Below are positions 1 to 9,129 of a stretch of 51,715 bases of DNA, piece after piece; positions within the stretch are counted from its first letter, which is position 1; each line of letters opens with the position of its first letter. The position numbers and the translations under genes were made by a program. This DNA comes from Phycicoccus sp. Lineage in GTDB: Bacteria > Actinomycetota > Actinomycetes > Actinomycetales > Dermatophilaceae. Location of the stretch: assembly GCA_017993715.1 (NCBI GenBank), contig JAGOME010000026.1, forward strand, positions 1-51,715. The letters run 5' to 3'. Below the pieces are notes generated by a model. That model was not told the origin of the DNA and searched no databases. It saw nothing but the letters and a program-made list of their open reading frames with translations.

Positions 1-52
1 TGACCCCGCTCGAGTCGGGCCGCCAGCTGGATGGCTGGCCCGCCGGGGCCGC

Positions 53-2458
53 TCACTGCGGGGCGACCGAGGCAGGGATGCCCGTGCCGGAGGCGAGCGG
101 GGTGGGGGTCCCTGTCCCGGAGGCGACCGACGCAACAGGACCCGATGCGGGAACGTTGCCTGCCAGGGCGGCTAGAGTGCCCCGGAGCACCAGCACGGCA
201 CCGGCCTTATCAAGTGGCTCATTGCCGTTGCCGCACTTGGGGGACTGCACGCACGACGGGCACCCGCGCTCGCACGGACATTGCGCGATGGCCTCGGCGG
301 TGGCCGTCAGCCACTGGGGGAGGGCGTCGAAAGCTCGCTCGGCAAAGCCAGCGCCCCCGGGATATCCGTCGTAGACCATGATGGTCGGCTCGCCGGTGTC
401 CGGATGCAGCGCGGTCGACACCCCGCCGATATCCCAGCGATCGCAGGTCGCGATCAGGGGCAACAGTCCGATGGCCGCATGCTCAGCCGCGTGCAGGGCA
501 CCGGGTACGTGAGCCGCAGGGACGCCGAGCCCTTGGAGTATCTCGGGAGTCAGGGTCCACCAGACAGCTGTGGTCGTCAGCACCCGCTCGGGCAGGTCGA
601 GTGGATGCTGGCCCAGCACCTCACCGGAGGGGAGCCTGCGCAGGAAGCCGGTCACCTGCGTGCTCACGCGAACCTGGCCGAAGGCCGCTGTCACGCCTCT
701 GGCGGGCGCTAGTGGCAGCATCCGCAGGGGCCGCACGATGTCGAAGGTGCTGCGGGACTGGGCGGTGGTCGACCATCCAGGGTCGCCGCGCACCACCGAC
801 GCCGACGCCGCGCCGAGGTCGAGCTCGGTGACCACCCACGTCTCGCCTTGGTGCAGGTGAACGGCGCCCGTGTGCACATGGACATGGGCAGAGGCCTCGT
901 CCACCGTGCCGAGCACCCGACCCGAGCGGCCGTCGACGATCGCCACCGTGTCGCCGACCCCGCGCAGGGACACGTGATCACTCGCGCGATCGGCGCGCGC
1001 CCAGAACCAGCCGTTGGGGCGACGGCGCAGCACCTTGCCCGCGACCAGCGCCCCGATGAGCCGCTCGGTCTGCGGTCCGAAGAGCGCGAAGTCTGTCTCC
1101 GTCAGGGGCAGCTCCGCGGCCGCAGCAGCGAGGTGTGGCGCCAGCACATGCGGATTGTCGGGGTCCATCACCGTCTCCTCGACAGGGACCCCGAAGACCG
1201 CCTCGGGATGGGCCATGACAAAGGTGTCAAGCGGGTCATCGGCGGCAACCAGGATCGCCAGTGCCGGCCGACCGGCTCGCCCAGCCCGACCCGCCTGCTG
1301 CCACAGGCTCGCGCGTCGCCCAGGCCAGCCCGCCATGACCACGGCATCCAGGCCGCTGATGTCGACACCGAGCTCCAGCGCATTGGTGGCGGCCAACCCA
1401 TGCAACGTGCCGGACCGCAAAGACCGCTCCAGCGCCCGACGGTCCTCCGCGAGGTAACCGCCGCGGTAGGCCGCGACCGCGTCCCGAATGCCGCCGCGGT
1501 CGGTCACGATGCGGTTGGCGCGCGTCGCCAGCGCCTCGGCACCCGCACGGCTGCGCGCGAAAGCTAAGGTCTGGACGCCGCTGTCGACCAGGTCGGCGAG
1601 TAGGTCGGCTGACTCGGTCGTCGCCGATCGGCGGGTGCCGTCGATCGACTCCGGCTCCCACAAAGCAAACGTCAGGGCCTCGCGGGGTGAGGAGTCGACG
1701 GTGACCGGCTGCACCGGCACGCCACACAGCCGGCCGGCATGCAGGGCCGGCGCGCTCACCGTCGCGGACGCGAGGATGAACTGTGGGGTCGCCCCGTAGC
1801 GTGCAGCGACCCGCCGCAGCCGCCGCAGCACTGCCGCAACATGGGCGCCGAAGACACCCCGGTACATATGGCATTCATCAATGACGACCCAGCGCAGCGC
1901 CCTCAGGAACGGCCGCCACCGATCATGACCCGGCAGCAGTGAGTGGTGCAGCAAATCCGGGTTGGTCAGGACCAGCTGAGCATGCTCGCGCACCCAGCGA
2001 CGCTCGTCAGGGGAGGTGTCCCCGTCGTACGTCGCGGCCCGAAGTGACGGCACCGCCATGGACTCGATCCGGGCGAGCTGATCAGCCGCCAACGCCTTGG
2101 TGGGTGCGAGGTAGATCCCGGTCGCCCCCCGACCCGAGGCGGCATTCGCCCCGTCGACCAGGTCCGTGAGGACCGGGACAAGGTAACCGAGCGATTTGCC
2201 CGACGCGGTGCCTGTCGCGAGGACGACATGTGCACCGGCCCGAGCCAGGTCCATCGCCTCACGTTGGTGCCGCCACGGTGCGGCGATCCCACTGCCGGTA
2301 AGCGACGCGAGGACCGAGGGCTCGACCCAGTCCGGCCACGGCGCCGTCGCCCCGACCCGGGCCGGCAACTGCTCCACATGGCGGACCCGACCAGGGCGCC
2401 CGCGTTGGAGTCGCCCGAGGAGGGCGGCGGGGTCATCGCGAGCGGCCACGAACACCAC
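53..2458 (-). CDS. MrfA-like DEAD/DEAH helicase with C-terminal DUF1998 zinc domain
   Basis: A superfamily 2 helicase of about 801 aa. Visible in order: a Q-motif-like WRHQREA, Walker A in TGTASGKS, a DECH box (VIDECHMY), motif III SAT, motif VI QQAGRAGR, and at the C-terminus the four-cysteine cluster CPCERGC..C..C of DUF1998. The same architecture is known in Bacillus MrfA (YprA), which repairs mitomycin adducts independently of UvrABC, and in eukaryotic Hrq1. A repair role here is inferred from the family. The open frame runs upstream to 2833, but protein-like sequence starts near the GTG codons at 2458, 2455 and 2449, which also leaves room for the divergent hppA promoter. No strong ribosome-binding site separates these starts. 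The gene is unaccompanied on its strand. Confidence 0.85.
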   Translation of the reverse strand: MVFVAARDDPAALLGRLQRGRPGRVRHVEQLPARVGATAPWPDWVEPSVLASLTGSGIAAPWRHQREAMDLARAGAHVVLATGTASGKSLGYLVPVLTDLVDGANAASGRGATGIYLAPTKALAADQLARIESMAVPSLRAATYDGDTSPDERRWVREHAQLVLTNPDLLHHSLLPGHDRWRPFLRALRWVVIDECHMYRGVFGAHVAAVLRRLRRVAARYGATPQFILASATVSAPALHAGRLCGVPVQPVTVDSSPREALTFALWEPESIDGTRRSATTESADLLADLVDSGVQTLAFARSRAGAEALATRANRIVTDRGGIRDAVAAYRGGYLAEDRRALERSLRSGTLHGLAATNALELGVDISGLDAVVMAGWPGRRASLWQQAGRAGRAGRPALAILVAADDPLDTFVMAHPEAVFGVPVEETVMDPDNPHVLAPHLAAAAAELPLTETDFALFGPQTERLIGALVAGKVLRRRPNGWFWARADRASDHVSLRGVGDTVAIVDGRSGRVLGTVDEASAHVHVHTGAVHLHQGETWVVTELDLGAASASVVRGDPGWSTTAQSRSTFDIVRPLRMLPLAPARGVTAAFGQVRVSTQVTGFLRRLPSGEVLGQHPLDLPERVLTTTAVWWTLTPEILQGLGVPAAHVPGALHAAEHAAIGLLPLIATCDRWDIGGVSTALHPDTGEPTIMVYDGYPGGAGFAERAFDALPQWLTATAEAIAQCPCERGCPSCVQSPKCGNGNEPLDKAGAVLVLRGTLAALAGNVPASGPVASVASGTGTPTPLASGTGIPASVAPQ

Positions 2459-2584
2459 GCTAGTGATCCACACCGACAAACCGAGATCGCTTGCCTGCCA
2501 GTTTGTGCGGGTCGCGATCACCGTTGGCGCGCAAACGGTTTCCTCGCTGGTGAGGGTCGTCACACCCACTGACTCGATGAGAGC

Positions 2585-2600
2585 TGTGACCGTGGTCACC
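2585..2600. promoter_or_regulatory. CRP/GlxR-type site upstream of hppA
   Basis: TGTGA-N6-TCACC matches the CRP/GlxR consensus TGTGA-N6-TCACA in nine of ten fixed positions. It lies in the 200-bp gap between the divergent helicase and hppA genes. A possible -10 (TAAGGT) follows at 2603. Binding is inferred from the motif alone. Confidence 0.35.
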
Positions 2601-2660
2601 GGTAAGGTCCACCCCGGCGCGCCACGACGTCGGGCCGCCACCCGCATCAAGGAGGATGGA

Positions 2661-5078
2661 ATGCCCCCACTCGCCCTGGCGAGCGCCCCGGCGGCAAGCA
2701 GTCTCGATCTGACCGGGAACAACCTGACCATCGTCATCGCCATCGCCGTTATCGCGGTGGTTGCGCTGATCATGGGGGTCGTCTTCCGCGGACAGGTCCT
2801 GGCTGCCGACACCGGCACAGACAATATGCGCACGATCGGCGCGGCGGTCGAGGAGGGAGCCCAGGCTTATTTGGCCCGGCAGTTCCGCACCCTCGGCATC
2901 TTCGTCGTCCTCGTCTTCGGACTGCTCTTGCTCCTCCCGGCCGACACGGCCGGCATTCGGTGGGGACGCTCCGGCTTCTTCGTCGTCGGCGCGCTGTTCT
3001 CCGCGGCCATCGGCTACCTGGGCATGAGCCTGGCGACCAAGGCCAATGTCCGGGTGGCCGCCGCGGCCCGCACCCCCGAAACCGGTCGGGATGTCGGCAT
3101 GAAGATTGCCTTCCGCACCGGTGGTGTGGTCGGAATGGTCACGGTCGGCCTGGGGCTGCTCGGGGCGTCGATCGTCGTGCTCGTCTACAAGGGGGATGCC
3201 CCCAAGGTCCTCGAGGGCTTCGGCTTCGGTGCGGCCCTGCTCGCGATGTTCATGCGGGTCGGCGGCGGTATCTTCACCAAGGCTGCCGACGTGGGTGCTG
3301 ACCTGGTCGGCAAGGTCGAGGCCGGCATTCCCGAGGATGACCCGCGCAACGCCGCCACGATCGCCGACAACGTCGGCGACAACGTTGGCGACTGCGCCGG
3401 GATGGCAGCCGACCTCTTCGAGTCGTATGCCGTCACGCTCGTTGCCGCTCTGATCCTCGGCTCGGTTGCCTTCGGGACGTACGGCCTGGTCTTCCCCCTC
3501 ATCGTCCCGGCCATCGGTGCGATCACCGCCCTCCTCGGCGTCTACATCACCAAGGCCCGGCCTGGCGAGAACGCCCTCAGCGCGATCAACCGCGGCTTCT
3601 ACATCGCCGCCGCCATTTCCGCGGTGCTCTCCGCCGCGGCGGCGTTCTTCTATCTCCCCGCGACCTACGGGGAACTGGGATCCACCAACTCCCAGATCGC
3701 GGCCCTGACGGGCAACCCGCGCTACGCGGCGATCCTCGCCGTCCTCATCGGCATCGTCCTGGCCGGGATCATCCTCTGGCTCACCGGGCACTTCACCGGC
3801 ACCGACAAGCGCCCCACCATGGACGTGGCGCGCACCTCGCTGACGGGTCCGGCCACGGTCGTGCTCTCCGGCATCGGCGTCGGACTGGAGTCGGCGGTCT
3901 ACACCGCCGCGATCATCGGTGGCGCGGTCTACCTCGCCTTCCTCCTCGGTGGCGGCTCGATCGCCCTCTCGCTCTTCCTCGTCGCTCTGGCCGGCTGTGG
4001 TCTGTTGACCACGGTGGGCGTGATCGTCGCCATGGACACGTTCGGCCCGGTGTCGGACAACGCTCAGGGCATCGCGGAGATGTCCGGGGACGTCGACGAG
4101 GAGGGCGCGCAGATCCTCACCGAGCTCGACGCCGTCGGCAACACCACCAAGGCCATCACCAAGGGCATCGCGATTGCGACCGCAGTCCTGGCGGCCACCG
4201 CCCTGTTCGGCTCCTACACCGACGCCTGGACCACGGCAGCGGGCGAGATCACCGATCCCGGCACCACCACGCAGGAGCAGGCCCAGCAGTGGGTGACCAG
4301 CGCTCAGGGCATCATCACCTCGCCCAACACCCTGGTCGGTGTCATCCTCGGTGCCGCGGTGGTGTTCCTGTTCTCGGGCCTGGCGATCAACGCCGTGACC
4401 CGGGCGGCTGGCGCCATCGTCTTCGAGGTGCGCCGCCAGTTCCGCGAGATCCCCGGCATTATGGAGGGCACGACCAAGCCCGAGTACGGCAAGGTCGTCG
4501 ACATCTGCACCAAGGACTCCCTGCGTGAGTTGGCCACCCCCGGCCTGCTCGCCGCGCTCACCCCGATCATCATCGGCTTCGGTCTGGGCATCGGCGCTCT
4601 CGCGGGCTTCCTGGCCGGTGCCATCTCCACGGGGGCGCTCATGGCCGTGTTCCTCGCCAACTCCGGTGGGTCGTGGGACAACGCCAAGAAGCTCGTCGAG
4701 GATGGGCATCACGGCGGCAAGGGGTCCGAGGCGCACGCGGCCACGGTCATCGGCGACACCGTCGGCGACCCGTTCAAGGACACGGCCGGCCCGGCGATCA
4801 ACCCGCTCATCAAGGTCATGAACCTCGTCGCAGTCCTTATCGCCCCGGCCATCGTCACCCTGTCGGTGGGCGGCGGCCAGAACGACCCGCTTCGTTACGG
4901 CATTGCGGCGGTGTCGTTTGTCGTCATCGTTGCCGCCGTGGCGATCTCCAAGCGGCGTGACCTGGCCATCGGCGGCGACGCCGAGCCCGGTGCCGGCACG
5001 CTCGTCGCGGTCCAGCAGGGCGAGGACTTCGTCATCGTTGACGATGTTGACCTGGGCAAGCCCGGCAGCGCCAGCTGA
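2661..5078 (+). CDS. hppA: K+-independent membrane H+-translocating pyrophosphatase
   Basis: An integral membrane protein of 805 aa that hydrolyses pyrophosphate and pumps protons. The ATG is set by an ideal AAGGAGG five bases upstream. The protein has many hydrophobic segments (about 16 expected for the family). The substrate-binding signature begins at residue 201, with GGGIFTKAADVGADLVGKVE and a downstream DNVGDNVGDCAG block. Residue 497 is Lys in GNTTKAITKG. In this family Lys at that site marks K+-independent, proton-pumping enzymes and Ala marks K+-dependent ones. The second Asp-rich signature (GDTVGDPFKDTAGPAINP) lies near the C-terminus. It is transcribed alone: divergent from the helicase and closed by a strong hairpin. 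Confidence 0.97.
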   Translation: MPPLALASAPAASSLDLTGNNLTIVIAIAVIAVVALIMGVVFRGQVLAADTGTDNMRTIGAAVEEGAQAYLARQFRTLGIFVVLVFGLLLLLPADTAGIRWGRSGFFVVGALFSAAIGYLGMSLATKANVRVAAAARTPETGRDVGMKIAFRTGGVVGMVTVGLGLLGASIVVLVYKGDAPKVLEGFGFGAALLAMFMRVGGGIFTKAADVGADLVGKVEAGIPEDDPRNAATIADNVGDNVGDCAGMAADLFESYAVTLVAALILGSVAFGTYGLVFPLIVPAIGAITALLGVYITKARPGENALSAINRGFYIAAAISAVLSAAAAFFYLPATYGELGSTNSQIAALTGNPRYAAILAVLIGIVLAGIILWLTGHFTGTDKRPTMDVARTSLTGPATVVLSGIGVGLESAVYTAAIIGGAVYLAFLLGGGSIALSLFLVALAGCGLLTTVGVIVAMDTFGPVSDNAQGIAEMSGDVDEEGAQILTELDAVGNTTKAITKGIAIATAVLAATALFGSYTDAWTTAAGEITDPGTTTQEQAQQWVTSAQGIITSPNTLVGVILGAAVVFLFSGLAINAVTRAAGAIVFEVRRQFREIPGIMEGTTKPEYGKVVDICTKDSLRELATPGLLAALTPIIIGFGLGIGALAGFLAGAISTGALMAVFLANSGGSWDNAKKLVEDGHHGGKGSEAHAATVIGDTVGDPFKDTAGPAINPLIKVMNLVAVLIAPAIVTLSVGGGQNDPLRYGIAAVSFVVIVAAVAISKRRDLAIGGDAEPGAGTLVAVQQGEDFVIVDDVDLGKPGSAS

Positions 5079-5088
5079 CGTAGCACCA

Positions 5089-5127
5089 CGAACGCCCCGA
5101 ATGCCGCCGCGGCATTCGGGGCGTTCG
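5089..5127 (+). terminator. hppA terminator built from an inverted pair of GAATGCCG words
   Basis: The arms CGAACGCCCCGAATGCCG (5089-5106) and the perfect complement at 5110-5127 enclose a 3-base loop. This gives an 18-bp stem just after the hppA stop. There is no long T tract, which is usual in high-GC actinomycetes. Each arm carries one copy of the dispersed octamer. Confidence 0.8.
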
Positions 5128-5181
5128 GCTTGTCAGTGGTCGAGCGGCGCCGTCACGGCCGCGACGGCTTAGGCTCATCCG

Positions 5182-6690
5182 GTGGTGATCACCCCGCCTC
5201 GTGTCGACTCTGCCCTTATCGCCGCCCTGCGCGCTGACCTCGTCGCAGCGGCTTTCACCGTCGCAGGGGTCACCGAGCTCCTCGGGCCGATGGCGGCTGC
5301 GGCGCTCGACCGCGACCTTGCGCTGCCGGCTCGGCGGGCGGCCGTGCGGCTCGACACCCCGGCCGCGGTGCTGGTGCGGCTGTTCACCCTCGGCGACCCG
5401 GTCGATACCGCTGAGGTGGATCGGGCGCTCCCGACGCTGCGCGTCGTCGGGGCGCTGGACCTCGGGCTCGTCGCCACCGAAGGTGACGCGGTCGTCGCGC
5501 GGTGCGATCTGCGCCCGTATGCCGCCGATGACGTGAGCTATTGGCTGGCCTCCGACCTGGGGGAACTGGCTCTGGGCCGGCCTCTTGCCCCCGACCATGT
5601 CCTGGGTATCGGTGGCGCGTCCGCCACGCTTGCCAGCTGGACCCCACGGACCCCCGTGTCGCGGGCTCTCGACGTGGGGACGGGCAGTGGTGTCCAGGCC
5701 ATCCACCTGTCCACCCACGCCGACCACGTGACCGCGACGGATGTCTCCCAGCGAGCCCTCGCGTACGCCCGGTTCAATGCCGCGCTGAACGGGCTCGACT
5801 GGGAGGTGTCGGCGGGCTCCATGCTTGAGCCGGTCCAGGGCAGCGAGTTCGATCTCGTCGTCAGCAACCCGCCCTTCGTCATCACCCCCCGGTCCGGTGA
5901 GGTGCCGTTGTTCGAGTACCGCGATGGTGGAGCGGCCGGTGACGCCGTCGTGGAGAACCTCGTCCGCTCGGTCGGGTCGGTGCTCGCGCCCGGGGGAGTG
6001 GCTCAGCTGCTCGGCAACTGGGAGATCGTGCGGGGGACGGACTGGACGGACCGGATCACGTCGTGGCTGCAGGGGACCGGACTCGATGCGTGGGTCATCC
6101 AACGGGAGGTCCAGGATCCGGCACAGTATGCCGAGACCTGGGCACGGGACGGGGGTCACCACAGTGGGACCGGAGACTTCAATGCCATGTATGCGGCGTG
6201 GCTGGATGACTTCGAGGCCCGCGATGTTGAGGGCATCGGTTTCGGCGTCATCACCGTGCACCGCCCCCTGGCTGACCGCCCGGTCTTCATCGACCTGACC
6301 GAGGCGCGGGGACCCGTGGGCGCTCCCATGGGGCCGAGCATCGCCGCCGGGCTGGCGGCGCGGGAGTGGCTCTGTGTGACCGGCGATGACGCGTTGCTCG
6401 ATCTCGCCTGGGTCGCCGGCGACGACGTCCATGTCGAGCGGCATCAGCTCATCGGGGCGGATGACCCCTCGGTGATCCTGCTGCACCAGGGAGGTGGGCT
6501 CCGCCGGACGATCCACCTGACGACGGTGACGGCAGCGCTGGCCTCGGTGGCCGATGGCGAGATCACCGCGCATCAAGCCGTGGCCGCCATCTCGGGCCTG
6601 CTCGAGCTGGACCAGGATGACGTGCGCGCCGAGGTGGTCGCGTTCCTGCGGGACGTCGCCAAGGACGGGCTGCTCCGTCCCGGCGTCTGA
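5182..6690 (+). CDS. Class I SAM-dependent methyltransferase, NPPF type
   Basis: A 502-aa protein. An N-terminal region of about 155 residues, possibly helical or winged-helix, precedes a Rossmann-fold methyltransferase. Motif I is LDVGTGSG (163-170), the acidic motif II is TATDVSQ, and motif IV is NPPF (229-232). NPPF/NPPY marks enzymes that methylate an exocyclic or side-chain nitrogen (adenine, guanine or glutamine). The substrate here is not evident, but an RNA or protein target is more likely than a small molecule. The start appears leaderless: TAGGCT at 5170-5175 is followed by six bases and then GTG. It stands alone between the hppA terminator and the tetR promoter. Confidence 0.85.
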   Translation: MVITPPRVDSALIAALRADLVAAAFTVAGVTELLGPMAAAALDRDLALPARRAAVRLDTPAAVLVRLFTLGDPVDTAEVDRALPTLRVVGALDLGLVATEGDAVVARCDLRPYAADDVSYWLASDLGELALGRPLAPDHVLGIGGASATLASWTPRTPVSRALDVGTGSGVQAIHLSTHADHVTATDVSQRALAYARFNAALNGLDWEVSAGSMLEPVQGSEFDLVVSNPPFVITPRSGEVPLFEYRDGGAAGDAVVENLVRSVGSVLAPGGVAQLLGNWEIVRGTDWTDRITSWLQGTGLDAWVIQREVQDPAQYAETWARDGGHHSGTGDFNAMYAAWLDDFEARDVEGIGFGVITVHRPLADRPVFIDLTEARGPVGAPMGPSIAAGLAAREWLCVTGDDALLDLAWVAGDDVHVERHQLIGADDPSVILLHQGGGLRRTIHLTTVTAALASVADGEITAHQAVAAISGLLELDQDDVRAEVVAFLRDVAKDGLLRPGV

Positions 6691-6734
6691 CGGCCGCGGG
6701 TTGTTCACGTGCGTGGCTGTCGTTGTCGGCGACG

Positions 6735-6774
6735 CCGTGAGTGAGGGCTCACTCACGGTGTAGCGTGAGTCACT
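6735..6774 (+). promoter_or_regulatory. TetR operator and leaderless promoter of the exporter operon
   Basis: Perfect 11-bp arms CCGTGAGTGAG and CTCACTCACGG around GG occupy 6735-6758 and cover the expected -35 region. The -10 TAGCGT (6761-6766) lies eight bases before the GTG at 6775, so the message is probably leaderless. The position suggests that the TetR protein represses itself and the exporter. Confidence 0.8.
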
Positions 6775-7392
6775 GTGTCCCCCCGTGCCCCGGCCCTGAG
6801 CCGCAATGACCGCCGCGCCGCCATCATCGCGGCCACGGTTCCGCTGCTGCGTGAGCACGGACGCGCTGTCACCACCCGCCAGATCGCCGAAGCGGCTGGG
6901 ATCGCCGAGGGCACGATCTTCCGAGTCTTCGACACTAAGGACGCCGTCATCGACGCGGCGATCCCGCGGGCCTTCGACCGCGCAGCGGTCCTCGCCCGGC
7001 TCGCCGAGATCGACCGCTCGCTCCCGCTGCGGCAGCGCCTCATCGCGTACGTGACCGTCCTGCAGGTCTCGTTCATCGAGATCTTCGACCTCATGGCCGC
7101 GCTCGGGTTCGTCGCGCCGCCCCAGCCACCCTCTCCCGACCGCAAGGCCGCGTGGCGCGAGGCGGTCCGCGAGGCCACGGCGGGCCTGGTTGACCAGGAC
7201 GCCGACGGGATCGGCGTCGACCCGGAAACCCTGTGGCGCTACCTGCGGCTACTGACGTTTTCTGGCAGCCACCCCGACATCGCCGACGGGCGCGTGCTGC
7301 CCCCGGACGAGATCGTCGACCTCGTCATGCTCGGCGTCCTGCGGACCGACGCCCGCGATCTCACCCTCCGCCCACACCCCGAGGAAGCCTGA
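6775..7392 (+). CDS. TetR family repressor of the adjacent ABC exporter
   Basis: A 205-aa protein. The N-terminal helix-turn-helix is visible in RQIAEAAGIAEGTIFRVFDTKDAV (about residues 35-60), followed by a variable helical ligand domain. The GTG start follows the -10 box directly. The stop TGA abuts the ATG of the first exporter gene with no gap, so the three genes form one transcription unit. The near-perfect palindrome upstream is the obvious operator. By family, it should release DNA when it binds a substrate of the exporter. The ligand is unknown. Confidence 0.9.
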   Translation: MSPRAPALSRNDRRAAIIAATVPLLREHGRAVTTRQIAEAAGIAEGTIFRVFDTKDAVIDAAIPRAFDRAAVLARLAEIDRSLPLRQRLIAYVTVLQVSFIEIFDLMAALGFVAPPQPPSPDRKAAWREAVREATAGLVDQDADGIGVDPETLWRYLRLLTFSGSHPDIADGRVLPPDEIVDLVMLGVLRTDARDLTLRPHPEEA

Positions 7393-9129
7393 ATGCTCTG
7401 GACTCTGATCCGCACCCACCTGCGCCCGTACGCCGGCGCGGTGACGGCCATCGTCGTCCTCCAACTCATCGCGACGATGACCAACCTCTACCTGCCCTCG
7501 CTCAACGGCCAGATCATCGATGAGGGTGTGGCCAAGGGCGACACGGGCTTCATCCTGCAGGCTGGCGCCATCATGCTCGCGGTGACCCTGGTCAACATCG
7601 TGGCGACCATCGGAGTGGCTCGCAATGCCGCCGCCACCTCCGCCGGGACCGCTCGCGACCTGCGCGCCGAGGTCTTCGGCCGCGTCGGGGACTTCTCGGC
7701 CAAGGAGGTCTCCCAGTTCGGGGCGCCCACGCTGATCTCTCGAAACACCAATGACGTGCAGCAGGTCCAGCTCGTCCTCAACATGGGCCTGATGTTCATG
7801 GTGTCGATCCCGATCATGATGGTCGGCGGCATCATCATGGCGTTGCGCGAAGACGTCGGCCTGTCCTGGCTCGTGGCCGTCGCCGTGCCCCTTCTCGGCG
7901 TGATCGTGGGTCTCATCGTCGTGCGGATGTTGCCCTGGTTCCGCAAGATGCAGGATTCCGTCGACACCGTCAACCGCATCCTGCGCGAGCAGATCACCGG
8001 TATCCGTGTGGTCCGAGCCTTCGTCCGGGAGCGGTTCGAGGAGAAGCGGTTCGACGACGCCAACGTCACCTACACCGGGACCGCCCTCGCTGTCGGCAAG
8101 CTCTTCGCACTCGTCTTCCCGCTGGTCATGCTCGTCTTCAACGGCGCCTCGGTGGCCGTCTTGTGGTTTGGCGCCCAGCGGGTGGAGTCCGGTGACATGC
8201 AGGTCGGGCAGCTCACGGCATTCATGACCTACCTCATCCAGATCCTCATGTCGGTGATGATGGGCGTGATGATGTCGATGATGGTCCCGCGGGCGTCGGT
8301 CTCTGCTGGTCGGATCAGTGAGGTGCTCGACACCCAGTCCAGCGTCCACAACCCGGCCGCCCCCATGCCGATCCGCGCAGCCGCCGGCCTGAGCGTCGAG
8401 CTGCGGGATGTCGACTTCCACTACCCGGGCGCCGATCAGCCTGTCCTGCAAGGTGTGTCGTTCACGGCCCGCCCGGGCCAGGTCACGGCAGTCGTGGGCT
8501 CGACCGGGGCAGGCAAGACCACCCTGATCGACCTCATCCCCCGCCTGTATGACGTGACCGCCGGCTCGGTCCGCGTGGGCGAGACCGACGTGCGCGAGGC
8601 CGCCCTCGGTGACGTGTGGTCCCGGATCGGCCTGGTGCCCCAGAAGGCTTTCCTCTTCAGCGGCACCGTCGCGAGCAACCTGCGCTACGGCAAGGCTGAC
8701 GCCACCGATGAGGAGCTCTGGGAAGCCCTGCGGATTGCCCAGGCGGCGGACTTTGTCGAGGCGATGCCCGGCCAACTCGAGGCCCCAATCAGTCAAGGGG
8801 GGACCAATGTCTCGGGCGGTCAGCGCCAGCGCCTGGCCATCGCCCGCGCCCTGGTGCGCCGTGCCGAGATCTACCTCTTCGATGACTCGTTCTCTGCCCT
8901 CGATCTGGCCACCGATGCACGACTGCGGGCTGCCCTGCGACCCTGGACGCGCGAGTCCGTCGTCCTCGTTGTCGCCCAACGGATTTCAACCATCATCGAC
9001 GCCGATCTCATCATCGTTCTCGAGGACGGACGCGTCGTGGGTAGCGGGCGACATTCCGAGTTGCTCGACACCTGTCCGACCTACCTCGAGATCGTCGAGT
9101 CCCAAGCGGTCCAGGAGGCGGCGGCATGA
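7393..9129 (+). CDS. ABC exporter half-transporter A (degenerate ATPase site)
   Basis: A 578-aa half transporter with six predicted membrane helices (about 1-310) fused to a nucleotide-binding domain. Walker A is GSTGAGKTT (369-377) and the signature is the canonical VSGGQRQR (from 473). Walker B is followed by Asp498 (LFDDSFSALD), where active ATPases carry Glu. This half therefore supplies a good signature loop but a weak catalytic base. Its partner (9126-11195) has the reverse defect. Such asymmetry is known in heterodimeric type IV exporters such as TM287/288 and BmrCD. Drug or lipid efflux is likely and the substrate is unknown. It overlaps the partner by ATGA. Confidence 0.93.
   Translation: MLWTLIRTHLRPYAGAVTAIVVLQLIATMTNLYLPSLNGQIIDEGVAKGDTGFILQAGAIMLAVTLVNIVATIGVARNAAATSAGTARDLRAEVFGRVGDFSAKEVSQFGAPTLISRNTNDVQQVQLVLNMGLMFMVSIPIMMVGGIIMALREDVGLSWLVAVAVPLLGVIVGLIVVRMLPWFRKMQDSVDTVNRILREQITGIRVVRAFVRERFEEKRFDDANVTYTGTALAVGKLFALVFPLVMLVFNGASVAVLWFGAQRVESGDMQVGQLTAFMTYLIQILMSVMMGVMMSMMVPRASVSAGRISEVLDTQSSVHNPAAPMPIRAAAGLSVELRDVDFHYPGADQPVLQGVSFTARPGQVTAVVGSTGAGKTTLIDLIPRLYDVTAGSVRVGETDVREAALGDVWSRIGLVPQKAFLFSGTVASNLRYGKADATDEELWEALRIAQAADFVEAMPGQLEAPISQGGTNVSGGQRQRLAIARALVRRAEIYLFDDSFSALDLATDARLRAALRPWTRESVVLVVAQRISTIIDADLIIVLEDGRVVGSGRHSELLDTCPTYLEIVESQAVQEAAA

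Noticed and set aside
2459-2833. N-terminal extension of the helicase to residue 926
   Set aside because: The extra 125 residues lie over the hppA start and are low-complexity, out of keeping with the helicase family length.
2460-4736. Long minus-strand frame (about 758 codons) opposite hppA
   Set aside because: The plus-strand frame encodes a complete, fully recognisable pyrophosphatase. The opposite frame is a GC-codon shadow rich in Asp, Glu, Arg and Gly.
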